Assembly: GCA_019722365.1 (NCBI GenBank)
Contig: JADFUC010000230.1
Location: 104,056-168,055 of the forward strand
Length of the DNA: 64,000 bases
Source of the DNA: Lithospermum erythrorhizon
Lineage: Eukaryota > Streptophyta > Magnoliopsida > Boraginales > Boraginaceae
Direction of reading: 5' to 3'
Made by a program: the position numbers and the translations under genes. The notes beneath the pieces are model-generated. The model had not been told where the DNA came from, made no database searches, and worked only from the letters and a program-made list of their open reading frames with translations. Below are positions 11,326-22,719 of the stretch, piece after piece. The number at the start of each line of letters is the position of its first letter. Position 1 is the stretch's first letter.

Positions 11326-14300
11326 ATGGTGGGGTTTAGCATGCAGCCATATGGGATCCAATCGATGCTTAAAGAAGGGCATCGACATCTCTCAGGCCTC
11401 GATGAAGCAGTTCTCAAAAACATCGAAGCTTGCAAACAGCTCTCGCAAATCACTCGCACTTACGGCCCTACGGTGTACCTCGCCCGTCCCATATTCAATA
11501 TGTTAAAGCATACGAGCTGGTTTATTTATTTATCTACCACCAATTGCTTTTAGGAGCGAACAAACTTAGTATACTCCTTCCGTCCCAAAGAGAACCCACA
11601 TTTTTTTATCTAGTTTTATTCAATGAGGACGGCCCAAGATTGACATTGCCAAAGATTCGGCGCTATTATAAGATTGCGATTTATTTATCTACTCTAATTA
11701 ATCGGTTTTAAGATGACTTACATTGATGAGTTTTTGTGCATTCTGCAAAAGATTTCACATTTTTATCTAGTTTTCGTGTATTTCATACAGTACTATTTTT
11801 TTAATTTTGATTTAATTAGATGTAGAACTGAAATGTGAATTCATGTTTTTATCTCTTTTGTAGGTATGAATAAGATGGTTATCAATCATCTTGACAAGCT
11901 CTTTGTCACAAACGATGCCGGCACTATTGTCAATGAGCTCGAGGTTCAGCATCCTGCTGCCAAGCTTTTGGTCCTCGCTGCGAAAGCGCAGCAGGAGGAG
12001 ATTGGAGATGGTGCAAACTTGACTATTTCATTTGCTGGTGAACTTCTGCAAGGTGCTGAAGAGCTCATCAGGATGGGGATTCATCCCAGTGAAATTGTCA
12101 CTGGATACACCAAAGCAATTAATAAGGTTTGTCACTTTGCTAGTACTTCGAGCTACAATGAACGCTGGATTTTGATTTAATTTTCTGCTCCTTGGTTGTA
12201 GACAATTGAGCTTCTAGAGGAATTAGTGGAGGAAGGGTCTGAAAATATGGATGTAAGAAACAAGGATGAAGTTATTCTTCGAATGAGATCTGCAGTTGCT
12301 AGCAAACAATTCGGGCTAGAGGACATTCTCTGTCCTCTAATTGCCGAGGTAACCATCATTCTTTTATTATATCAATATATGGATCCATACCGTACTTAGT
12401 GGCATAAGGGTTGGTTTGGTTTTATGGATCCATAAAAGGGAATTGCTGATGCCCTGTCATTTAAAATATAGGGATGCATACAAGTGTGTCCCAAGAATCC
12501 AGCAAACTTCAATGTAGATAATGTCCGAGTTGCAAAACTTTTGGGTGGAGGTCTTCTTAATTGCTCAATTGTCCAAGGTATGGTGTTGAAGAGCGATGCA
12601 GTTGGGACCATTAAGAAAACTGAGAAGGCAAAGGTAAACACAAGGCTACTATTATTCTCACTTTTAGCTACTGGAACCACTATTATTCTCACTTTTCGCT
12701 ACTGGAACCGGATGTCTTTTTTGGAGCATGCAAGTATGCGGTAAATCACAAGAAACGGCAATATTTCATAATGACATAGGTTGTACTTTAAGTGTTGCTG
12801 TGTTAGCACTTAGCACAATTCCATGCCTATTTTACCTTCCAGCTACACATATTTCTCTTATTATTATACACAACTTCGTATGTACCTAGGGCTGAGTTGA
12901 AACTTGAAATAAAATTATTTCATAGATTGACCCCTCTATTGGAGAGTTCTCTGATTCAAAGATAGTTGACTAATTAATCTGATGGCATTAATTTGAGCTT
13001 AGAGAAAACTAAAGAAACATCAATTTCTTTAAACATGGAAATTGAGGGTGTAAGATGATGATTACTAAGTTAGATCTAGTGCACACGACAGCTAAAACTT
13101 CTAATATTCAATTGGATTCAAAGTTGATGAAATTTAAGTTTTTTAAATCATTCAAAGATAATTAAGACGCATGATAAGGGAGTATGAGACAATACTAGAA
13201 ACACTCGGATCAAATGAAGGAAATCGTTTATGAATATAATTGTTTGTATCCTTCATGATCGTGATCACCACAATTTTCTGTATATTCTTGCACACTTTTA
13301 TGTGGCTTTTATAATATTCTGTACCTGCTGATCCCTGTGTGTAGTTCTATTTATGACCTTTACTCTTTTGTAGGTTGCTGTATTTGTTAGTGGCGTTGAT
13401 ACTACAGCAACTGAAACAAAAGGAACAGTTCTCATCCACAGTGCTGAGCAGGTATGTTCAGTGAATTTGTGGAGGCTTCTACATTTAATCTTGGGTGTTC
13501 ACAGTGATGCCATTAAAGTTGAAGATTCCCTAATAGTTTTCTGCAATATTATATTCTGTTTCCTTCAATTTCTTTTGATTTAGGTAGATTAATATCATCT
13601 CAAAGTATTCTTTTATTTAAATTTTGCATATCCTTTTCTGCTGTTACTTGTTACATGGTAATACTATGTTTATTGCAGCTTGAGAATTATGCAAAAACTG
13701 AAGAGGCTAAGGTGGAGGAGCTAATTAAAGCTGTTGCAGAATCCGGTGCCAAGGTTATTGTCAGTGGAGGTTCTGTTGGAGAGATGGCGTTACATTTCTG
13801 TGAGCGTTACAAGTAAGGCTATCCTCTTTGATAATTAAGACACATAAAATGATGTAATGCTTCATAATGGTGTAATTATTCATTGTCATAAATATTCTGC
13901 ACAATTTATTGGTAAGCATGAAAAACTTGAAATGGTTTTGCTAATTTTTGTCACGATTTTCCGGTGGAGTTGCAGTCCACAATCTTACTGAAAAATTGTA
14001 TTTCACTATTTTCATCTATTCCGTTGCTGTTTACAGCTACTGACCTTTCAGTTTGTTGTTCTGAAAGTTGCAGGTCTCTGCATTCATATATGATACTGTA
14101 TTTGTAATATGTACTCATTATTTCAATAGTTGCAAAGTCATTTGTTAGATGTATATACTGTTTGCTTGAGAACAGCTTTCAATATTCTTCTCAGTCCATT
14201 CTTTGGATTTAAATAGTTCACTCTCCATTGAATATACAGTGCATGGATCTTAACTAGTTATTTCTTGTGAGACTTGTGTTTGTCTCATATTTATGTGCTC

Positions 14301-16647
14301 TTCCTGAATATATAACCCTTTCAAGTAGTGAGCCAAACTTAGACATAATAATGCAAATTATTACTCTCATCTCCTGAAGGATAATTATAAATGATGGTTT
14401 ACAGGCTTATGGTATTAAAGATTAGCTCAAAGTTTGAACTAAGACGTTTTTGCCGTACCACTGGGGCCGTTGCCATGGTAAGCATACCCAAACAACTTTA
14501 TTTAATTCTGTTGTGTCTTTTAGTTACTTAGTTTTCTAACTGTTTATATGTGGTGAATAGTTAAAACTTGGTCAGCCAAACCCAGATGACCTTGGACATG
14601 TTGATTCTGTTTCAGTGGAGGAAATTGGTGGAGCCAGAGTACGAAAGTTCCCTGTTTGATGCTTTTATGAGTCAAAATATAATTATTTTGGTTACAAGTT
14701 GAAGATTTTATTTTATAGGTCACTGTTGTAAGAAATGAGGAAGGTGGAAATTCTGTATCTACTGTAGTTCTTCGAGGAAGCACCGACAGCATATTAGATG
14801 ACCTTGAAAGAGCAGTTGATGATGGAGTGAATACTTACAAGGTATTTTTTTAAGAACTTTATAGATCTATGTACTTTAAGCATCGTGTTTAGCTTCGTAA
14901 TCTTAATTTGTTCATTATCTGCCAGGCAATGTGCAGAGACAGTCGTTTTGTTCCTGGAGCTGCCGCTACTGAAATTGAATTAGCCAGAAGATTGAAAGAA
15001 TTCTCTTTTAAGGAAACTGGGTATAACTTTTTTTTATTGTATATATTGCTTATGCATCCTGACCAACCCATATGCCGATCATCACATAATCCCTTTTTGT
15101 CAGATTTTACAACATCTACTTTAGTTAACAATTTGAATTGAGATCTCATCTGTATAACTAGAATCAAGGCCCCTGCTTATTCTTTCAGCTAGTAGATATA
15201 TCTGGTTTATAAGTATGTTTGAATTGACTGCTTGAGGTGGAATACTCTATGTGTTCAGGGGCTTCCTTTTTGAAAAAGATCTTTTGTTACTGGCTGTTCA
15301 GTGTTGATGTTACCTAAGTTGTGGACTTGAGCACTCTCATTACATAGGACAATCCCTTGATAAATTGAAAGTAATCACTCATGTGTTCAGGCAAGGATCT
15401 AATTAACCATGTTAGAGACCATATGCAAGTTTTTTGGCTCCATAATAGCTTAGAAAATTAACCCTAAAGAACACTACTAGTACAATATAAATGAAATGAT
15501 ACCCATTGTCCATGCCCATGTGCAGACGTTGAAAATTTTGGGACTGAAGCTTGTTATCTTCCCTTATAACGGCGGACGGCCTGGGGCCTTTGGAAATCAT
15601 TTCATATATATTGTAGTAGTAGTGTTCTTAAGATTGATTTTGCAGACAGTTCTTAAATCTTCTTGCTTCTGTCCATTAAAGTTACTGATGTTTACATGCA
15701 GATTGGATCAGTACGCCATTGCAAAGTTTGCTGAAAGTTTTGAAATGATACCCAATACGCTGGCTGAAAATGCCGGGCTAAATGCTATGGAGATTATCTC
15801 ATCTTTATATGCTGAACATGCATCTGGAAACACTAAAGTGGGTATTGACTTAGAGGAAGGTGCCTGCAAAGATGTGTCCATCATGAACATATGGGATCTC
15901 TATGTGACCAAGTGAGTTTGTTTAAACTATCAAATATCTATTTGTGCGATGAAGGATGAGGTCTGTCTGCATTGTATATTATAAGGCTGTACCAATTAAC
16001 CTAGCCAGAAACCAAAATTGTACAGTAAAATAAGTCAATGCTACTAATGTTTGGTAAATTGGTACCCCCATCTTAATTTAAGTGGAATGTTTGTCTCTTC
16101 TCCAATTCCCAAAATTAACTCATTTAAGCCCTTTTCATTCATTGTACTAGTATTTCCAATGCATGCATAGAATTTTAACTTGTACCCATTGGTATAACAC
16201 TATAACTGCAGGTTATTTGCTCTCAAGTTTGCTGCCGATGCTGCCTGCACTGTATTACGAGTTGATCAGGTATGCCCTATTACTTATGGTGTACCTATGT
16301 TTTACTTTTTGTTGAAACGAGAATAATTGCTGTCAATTGTAGTTATTCAATCTACAAGCTGTTTTCAATCTATAGAACAACTAAATCAATTTAAAGAATT
16401 TAGAAGTTTATCTTATCTTTAAGTACAGTACTTGATGGCCTCAGTCTATAGGATGATGTTGTTATAACTAAACAAACAACATCCTAGCAGATTATTGTAT
16501 TCTACTCAATGTTTTATTGCTTAATTCATTTATGTTGTATTCTAAACTTCCCTCTTCTGTTCAATTGTTTTTATGCAGATTATAATGGCTAAACCGGCTG
16601 GTGGTCCAAGAAGAGGTCATCAACCTGCTGGAATGGATGAAGATTAA
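11326..16647 (+). CDS. CCT8: T-complex protein 1 subunit theta (CCT8), 13 exons
   Basis: CCT8 is one of eight paralogous subunits of the cytosolic group II chaperonin CCT/TRiC, which folds actin, tubulin and other proteins with ATP. Exons inferred from GT..AG sites and conserved protein: 11326-11472, 11864-12126, 12202-12348, 12472-12633, 13374-13451, 13679-13812, 14405-14477, 14561-14638, 14719-14841, 14926-15020, 15702-15911, 16212-16269, 16579-16647. The sum is about 545 residues, close to the usual 545-550. Visible signatures include QPYGIQSMLKEGHRHLSGLD at the N-terminus, the ATP-site stretch EEIGDGANLT (exon 2), DTTATETKGTVLIHSAEQ (exon 5), VVLRGSTDSILDDLERAVDD (exon 9) and the C-terminal LRVDQIIMAKPAGGPRR. 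Exons 2 to 13 join in phase. Exon 1 ends in phase 0 while exon 2 needs one extra base: theta subunits normally read TRT, two residues, GPNG here, and the sequence gives TRTYGPT, about four bases short. As it stands translation would stop at once in exon 2. This is more likely an assembly error than a dead gene, because the other 12 exons are clean. Start chosen from the conserved N-terminus. Confidence 0.93.
11459..11472 (+). other. CCT8: Frame fault at the end of CCT8 exon 1
   Basis: The last codons of exon 1 read act-tac-ggc-cct-acg before the donor gtgtac. Exon 2 begins gtatgaataag and must be preceded by a single G to give Gly-Met-Asn-Lys. The expected cct-aac-g is one base longer (AA seen as A), and one codon before Tyr also seems to be missing. 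Confidence 0.75.
11569..11625. mobile_element. Fragment of a Stowaway-like MITE end in CCT8 intron 1
   Basis: The string tactccttccgtcccaaaga looks like a MITE end of the CTCCNTCCGTCCC type. No matching inverted end is found in the intron. A phrase 'cacatttttatctagtttt' recurs at about 11757, so a decayed element or local duplication may be present. Confidence 0.45.
12646..12708. repeat. Two-copy tandem repeat in CCT8 intron 4
   Basis: A unit of about 31 bases starting 'ctattattctcacttttagc' and ending 'tactggaacc' occurs twice in a row with only two or so differences, just inside the intron after exon 4. No coding effect. Confidence 0.8.
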
Positions 16648-17124
16648 GGCTTATTTGCAGTTATCTATAGGACTGCTGGCTTGAATCCAAGACCTCCCTG
16701 AAACATTGCATCTTGCTATCGGCCCTACTACGAATGTTCTAAGTTTTTGCTTTTTCCATCGTTGTCAGGTTTCTAAAGAAATTTTATAGTTATAAGACCA
16801 TTATCATTGATTGTATATGCACCTTCCAATTACTAGGACTGACCTAGAAATTTTATGATAGGTGGTTGCACTTTGTTTGCAATTTCTTTTAGTGTGCTAA
16901 AGGATCCAGTTTTTTTGTCAACGTACAAGACCATGTGCAATTATGTTGTCTTATTTTAGAAATGGTATCCTATTCTATATATCTAACTCACAGTAACAGT
17001 TACTAATAGAGACTGCTTTCGAGTTCCAAAAATCATTGTTTAACGAAGAAATATGTTGATGAGGTAAAATTTCAAAGTTGTATTTTTTGGCAAGATAGGG
17101 GGAGAAGAATATGACCATAAGAAA

Positions 17125-18892
17125 TTATGTAGGAACAACTTCATAACCTACTTCCTGATCATCAATGCACAAAAGGAATAATAGAACTGCAAATAGAACC
17201 ATATTCTTCTCCCTCTAGCAGTCCACTTACCACGCTGAATATACCGAGGCTTGGTTACATGGGCAGATCGTGTTTCTGAGAGGATTTGCGCATTTGTGCA
17301 GGTTGGTATATCCGATGTTGAACATACTGATTCTGTGCTACTTTGGAACTGTTCATCATCAGTTGATGATCTTCCATCACCATACTCTTGAAGTGATCGC
17401 ATAAGCATTTGAGGCGTAATGATCTTTACATTGTAAATATTCCACAGTTCCAATATACAATGATTGACATCAGTATGGATATAATAACTTTAAGTTCATA
17501 ATTTTATAGAATAAGTTGGGGACAATCATAGTGCTGAGAACATGAAGGGGGATAAACAGAAAAACTTTCATTTTTATGTACAGAGATATAGAAATGTGTT
17601 CCGGTATACCTGAGGGCTTGGAGTTGCACTCCTAAAACAACCAACAGCATCACTTCCTTGTGAAAACCCTTTGAAATCCTCTGTGCAATCTTCATGTTCA
17701 AAGGAAAATTCATCACTCAGATATTCTCTTGAGCCACTAGCATGAATGGCCTCAGAGAGAATCTCATCCTCAGGAGTTGCATCCACCCCACCATTCTCAT
17801 GTCTTGGCCACAGTTTGCGGTTCACACTCTTGTTGTCATATAATGAGCCTTGGATAGATTGGTTACTGGAGAGTTCATAAAATAATCAGTAGTCCGCGAT
17901 TCAGGTGATGCTGTCCGGGGTGATCGGCCTCCGGATCCCCTAATGTATCTACTCTTTCCATTATCTCTCCTTGTATGTTAGGGAGCTAGTATCTCGGTCG
18001 CCTTTTGGAATTTTTTCAGTAACATATTCTCCTAGCAGTCTGCAGGGCTTCAGCAGCAGCACAACTCACATAGGCCATTTGGTCGGCCTGAAACTTCTCC
18101 ATTTCATCGGACTATAAACGACACTTCAGAAAAGATACTCTTTGGATCCAGACATTTCATGATAGTATTGAGCATATGGATGGCATTCAATCGTTTCTGA
18201 GAGTTTTGCTCCTCAACATCATTATTTAGAATGTTCACTGCAGTGTGTATCAATAACCTTGCATATGCTTCAACAATCAAGCTGTTGTGCTTAGTCAAAG
18301 CCATCACTAAGGCCATGTGGGAATTAGTCTGTGTATGCTTCTCTATAGATCCAACAACTCTCTGGCAGACCTCATTGACTGTCTCACTTGAAGCAAATCG
18401 CCAATTACCACACTCCACGAGAGCTTTTAAGCACATGACTGCTCCAGAAGAAAGGCTTTCTTGGCTTACCAAGAGAGAATCAGACAGTGGCATAGATAAA
18501 GAGTGAATGATGTATCTCTTCTCATCTTCTGGCGTTGTTGGATCCATGACATACCTTGCAATGGCTGGGACCACCTTTGAATAAGCTTGGTGTAGAGCAA
18601 ACGAACCTGCACTGGATGCCAAGGTCTTGATAATAGATGACATAATGTTGTCAATCTGCGATACAATTTTTGTTCCGTGGACTCGGGCAAGGACCTCATA
18701 AAGCGAAATTGTGTATTCTTCAGCTAAACCAGATTCTTTCGTTTCAGAAACTTGAGCAAGAAAGAGAGGAATTGCTTCTAAATCCAACTCTTTCACATAT
18801 GATTTCAATACTTCCATTGCTAATTTCCTACTATCAGGATCCTTGCCCAAATTCTCCAACTCCCGTCGAACTACTGGGCTAAGACTTCTCAT
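17125..18892 (-). CDS. ARM-repeat KASH protein, SINE1/SINE2-like, frame-broken as sequenced
   Basis: In Arabidopsis, SINE1 and SINE2 are armadillo-repeat proteins of the outer nuclear envelope that bind SUN proteins through a C-terminal KASH tail; SINE1 associates with actin. Start at 18892 (MRSLSPVVRRELENLGKD), just after a splice acceptor at 18900, implying an intron in the 5' leader. The first ~263 codons, 18892 to 18104, are open and helical, with family phrases SYVKELDLEAIPLFLAQV, EYTISLYEVLARVHG, SSAGSFALHQAYSKVVPAIA and EAYARLLIHTAVNIL. The rest of this exon runs to 17610 (donor gtatac) but slips frame near 18107, 18020, 17965 and 17860; it includes MEKFQADQMAYV, RSPRTASPESRTT and SVNRKLWPRHENGGVD. 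A last exon, about 17420-17125, carries RSLQEYGDGRSSTDDE, a one-base slip, then a hydrophobic helix MVLFAVLLFLLCI and the tail DDQEVGYEVVPT followed by stop. The V-V-P-T end is what plant SUN domains bind. Its 3' end faces CCT8, with 478 bases between the stop codons. The slips are either sequencing errors or decay. SINE1 and SINE2 cannot be separated from this evidence. Confidence 0.82.
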
Positions 18893-18899
18893 TACGCAC

Positions 18900-20138
18900 C
18901 TAAACCAAGATGTCAATATAAAATTATCTCAAAAAATAAAAGTAAATGTAACATTTGAGAAACCGAACACCCTTGTACATACTCAGAGACCATTAACAAA
19001 ATTTAAAGATTGACTAATCCATGTCCAATTCTCAGCAAGCAAACAAATTAAGCTTTATTCAGTTTATATCTCTCAGATATGATTATGTCAAAGTTCAAAA
19101 TGCTACTGTACTTCTCTATGACCACTTATTGCCTTCTTCCTGATTATACAAACATATAACATCTTCTCTTCGACTTGTTCATACAAAAATGAAGTTTGAT
19201 TTCGTACACAATTTGGTGGCCTCTAAACATAAGTCATCAGCATCATGCCCAATGATTCCGAACAGACTCCACGCGAGGATGGAGGCGGGGTCGGATAGTA
19301 AACAACTTTTACCACATGTAAATCGCAAAGGGAGACTGCTTTCTGAATTGACGAGGACCTCCTCTATTTAAATCGTCATCATCGTACCATTCATGCCCAA
19401 TGATTCCGAAGAGGTCCCTACTGGCCGAAGTGGGGTTGGATAGTACTGCTTTACCCTATGTTATCAGGGAACAAATCCAAACTGAACGCCTGTAAACATA
19501 AGTACCACAGCAAAGCATTGCTATCTGACTACCCTCTCAAAAAGTCTTCAGTATAGATTGCAGTATATGTAATGGTGAACCAACCTACAAACAAACAAGG
19601 GTTTCAAATTAATTCTAACAATTCCAGTCTCATCATTTCAACAAAAAAAAAATTGAATCTTTATATCCTAAAACCTACTTCCAAGAACTCTACTTTACAA
19701 CGAATTCAACGATGAAAACATACAAATTAATTCTTGATTCACTTATCAATATAATTATATAAAGAACGAAAGATAAACTATAAAGATATAAAAATTTACA
19801 ACTTCACCTAATTCTTGAAGAGTCAAATGAACTTCTTTTATATTCTTGATCTTAAGGGCATCTCAATTTACTGACAAATAAAAAGAATTAAAAAATAAAA
19901 TAAAAAAACAAACTCTGGAGATAAAAAAAAGAAGATTCAGTAGAGGAAAATCATTGATTGAATGAGATAAATGGAAATTCTTGATTTGAATTTGGAGTGT
20001 AATAAAAATAAAATATTGTCTGATTATATTGCACCGACTCTGAGGAGGCTACTGAATGAAGTAGTTCTAATTTCGTTTGACCTTTTCAGTTCTTCCTAAT
20101 TTGAACTCCACAGCTCTCCTCTTTCCCTCCTTATTCAA
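18900..20138 (-). other. 5' leader intron and probable promoter of the KASH gene
   Basis: Upstream on the - strand of the acceptor at 18900. No coding sequence is seen. AT-rich, and it contains a pair of short retroposon-like repeats at 19243-19460. The CT-rich stretch near 20100-20140 could be near the transcription start, but no TATA box is convincing. Confidence 0.45.
19243..19460. repeat. Two tandem copies of a short retroposon-like repeat
   Basis: 'catgcccaatgattccgaa' occurs at about 19245 and 19393. In each copy it is followed by a G-rich stretch, 'ggtcggatagt' or 'ggttggatagt', and then 'ttttacc' or 'tttaccc'. The first copy goes on to 'gggagactgctttctga'. The order (GGTCGGATAG, then TTACC, then GAGACTGCTTTC) resembles the 3' half of plant Au-type SINE retroposons, but I see no convincing Pol III box A or B. 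Confidence 0.4.
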
Positions 20139-20462
20139 GGTCTCTTAATTAAGCCTCAATGACTGTACCGTCCTTATCTAATCCGATTCGAGCGGGACTG
20201 GATAACTCGATTGGGTAAATAGTTGGCACCGGTTCTATCAGCACACCGAAACAGTTGAGGAATTTGTTATGAACTTACTATTTTAGCCCCCTATTTGTAA
20301 GTAGTGTTTGAGGAAGTTTCATTTAGAGGTAAAATAGTCATTTAATCACTTTTTGGTATTGTTACGGTGTGCTTTTAGTTGGTCTCTTATTCAAGCTTCA
20401 ATGACTGTAATGTCCTTATCTAATCGGACTCGAGAGAGGACTGGATAACTCGATTGGATAGA
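20139..20462. repeat. Direct repeat of about 82 bp flanking a MITE
   Basis: The left copy at 20139-20220 and the right copy at 20381-20462 both run from 'ggtctctta' through 'caatgactgta' and 'gtccttatctaat' to 'ctggataactcgattgg'. Between them lies a MITE (20241-20372). At 82 bp the repeats are far too long for a target duplication, so a tandem duplication that caught the MITE is more likely. Confidence 0.75.
20241..20372 (+). mobile_element. Short MITE (copy 2), same family as 11115-11247
   Basis: Starts 'acaccgaaacag' and ends 'gttacggtgtgc'. The core 'ttactattttagccccc', then 'tttgtaagtagtgtttga' and 'gaagtttc', aligns with the reverse complement of the copy upstream of CCT8. The two copies face opposite ways about 9 kb apart. 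Confidence 0.7.
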
Positions 20463-22309
20463 TACTTTGTTAAGTCGGATAACCATCCGATTGTTTCGAG
20501 TATCAAATGATTTTTATACTCGAGTCTGACCCGTATGTCAGTCGAGCGAGTACCGAGTTGAGTATCAAGAGGGTAGCGAGTTACCAGGTCAATTTATATA
20601 GAAAATGTGTAAAAAGCTAGAAATGTTTAGTGTTTTAGCAGGGATCGAGGTACGTAATTTATCGAGTTGGGTAATTACAACATCATTTCGGAACGTGTCT
20701 AACTCGATAATCAATCAAACCAGTAATTGAAGTCAGGTTTTCAGATCGAATACCGAACGAGTACTCGATTACCTAGTCCGTGACAACCCTAAACGAGTGT
20801 TGGTTATTACGCATATGCCCCTAACAGCCTAACCGAGCCTAAATCAAGTTGAAAACTAAACATTGTTTGGCTCGATAAATGACCTAATTGACTAGTTTAA
20901 GTCAAACCCTTCAAATCCTTATGTGATTACTCGAAAAATAGTATTATGTTACTTGTAACATTATTCATGAATCATGAACAATACAAATGTTACTCATATC
21001 AATCGCTCGAATATTATTCACATGTAATCTAAAAGTTACTAATACAATATCGTAATGTTATTAGCAATAAATACACACGTTTGACGTTACTCGCAGTGAA
21101 TTTTGCACATGTGAGTTTATAAGCGGGTAAAACTCTATCGGAGAAATCAGACAGTTGAGATTCTACTCAATTGAGATTTAGATTCGAGGGTACGAGGTTA
21201 AAGTTGAGATGAATATTCGAATTTTAATGAAAAAATTATAAATTCACATTTCGAGCTTTCAAACTGAGCACGAAAATGAGGTTGAGTTAAGGTACCGAGC
21301 TACTTTAAACCCGAGCGTTTTCGAACCGTCGAGCTTTCGGGGTTTCTGAAGCCCTAAGTCCATCGATAAATTTTTATCATAAACATAATAACATAGTATC
21401 TTTGAAATGAGTTGAAATTTGGAGTGATGGACGGATATTGGAGTCTGGCGATCTTTCAGCTCATGAATAATGAGCAACTTTGTACGCTGCCCAACTAGTT
21501 AACTATGGCTTGATCTAAAAATCGAATAATGGTCGAATCCGAGGCGAATAACGAGTTAGCCGGGTTTGTAGCAGCTACTTGGAAGTAGTGGTGTCCTAGC
21601 AAGCAAAATTTTACCGTTCGAGGCCCGACCAGCTTGACCGGTTCGGTTCGGCCAGGAGCCACGAGCGACTGCGGCAGATTAAAGTAGGGCGAGGGCCAGG
21701 GGCCCAAAGTTTTGGGCCCAATTGAGCAGTCGAGCCAAAAAATTTGGTGAAGTATTCGGCCGGAGCCGGTACTCGTTAATACGAGAAAACATGCCGCGTT
21801 GCCATATAATACAATATTAAGAGAATATTGTATTGAACATATTATTGACAAGTATAATAGCTTTTATAATATCATTTATTAATGTGAAATATAATATTGA
21901 ATATATTATTAACAAGTATAAAATACATTAATATATTATTTTATAAACAATAAAGTCTATTTTAATTTTAAAAATTCAAGAAATTATTCTATTTAAATCA
22001 TGCAAATTATTTAATCTTTTGAATATTATATGTATACAAACATAATATGCATTAATATATCATTCAACATCACAATAAAATAAATTTATTGTCGATAATA
22101 TATTATCAAAATAAATATTATATAATACTAAACTCTAGGATTTAGAACAAACTCAATGTTTTGGAACAACTTCAAAGGTTTGGAACAAATTCAAAGTTAA
22201 CAACAATTTATAAGTTAGAATAATATATTATATAACATTAAACAACTTTTATAGTTTCAAAAATAATATATTAATGTATCTGTGCTTTTTATCCATATGG
22301 AGTACTAAA
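20463..22309. other. Intergenic stretch rich in decayed repeats, no gene
   Basis: From 20463 to 20800 there are many 'ctcgat', 'gagtac' and 'cgagt' phrases, related in style to 39585-39700 and 41563-41690. From 21590 to 21780 there is a GC-rich patch with 'gaccggttcggttcggcc' and the palindrome-like 'gggcccaaagttttgggccc', resembling the patch at 10100-10790. The remainder is AT-rich. No gene is supportable. Confidence 0.45.
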
Positions 22310-22532
22310 TACTCCTCGTCCCACTTCAAAGATATCGCTTTTAAGGCTTTTTCGTAGTTGAACTTTGGCCAAGTATTATTTTTTGTGTTTTATAATACTT
22401 TATGAAAATATATCAATGGAAAGAATTTGAAATTTTAATTTTATTGATATATTTTTTCTTAAAATATTATAAAACACAAACAAAAATATCCTATGGTCAA
22501 AGTTCAACTATGAAATCAAAATAGATGGAGAT
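22310..22532. mobile_element. Long hairpin MITE, Stowaway-like
   Basis: The left end tactcctcgtcccacttcaa is followed by 'tagttgaactttggcc' and 'ttgtgttttataatactt'; the right half carries 'aatattataaaacacaaac', 'ggtcaaagttcaacta' and a decayed end 'agatggaga'. The two halves pair over most of about 220 bp. No coding capacity. Confidence 0.75.
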
Positions 22533-22719
22533 CTTTATGATTTAAGTAGAATTAAAACATGTTACTAGTTTATGAAAATATTACAAATCAATAAGTAATC
22601 ACATTTGATTAGTTTCAATTATTTCTTGAAATAGTGTTTAATTACTTGACACTTGGGTATTTAAAGATTAGTATATTAATGTATTTGTGCTTTTATCAAT
22701 ATATTGAAAATTCTTTTAC

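Noticed and set aside
11178..11459. 93-codon - strand frame over the CCT8 start
   Set aside because: Antisense of CCT8 exon 1 and its leader; no independent support.
12396..12692. 98-codon - strand frame
   Set aside because: Antisense of CCT8 exon 4.
15496..15915. Continuous 139-codon + strand frame
   Set aside because: Only 15702-15911 is exon (CCT8 exon 11); the earlier part is intron that happens to be open.
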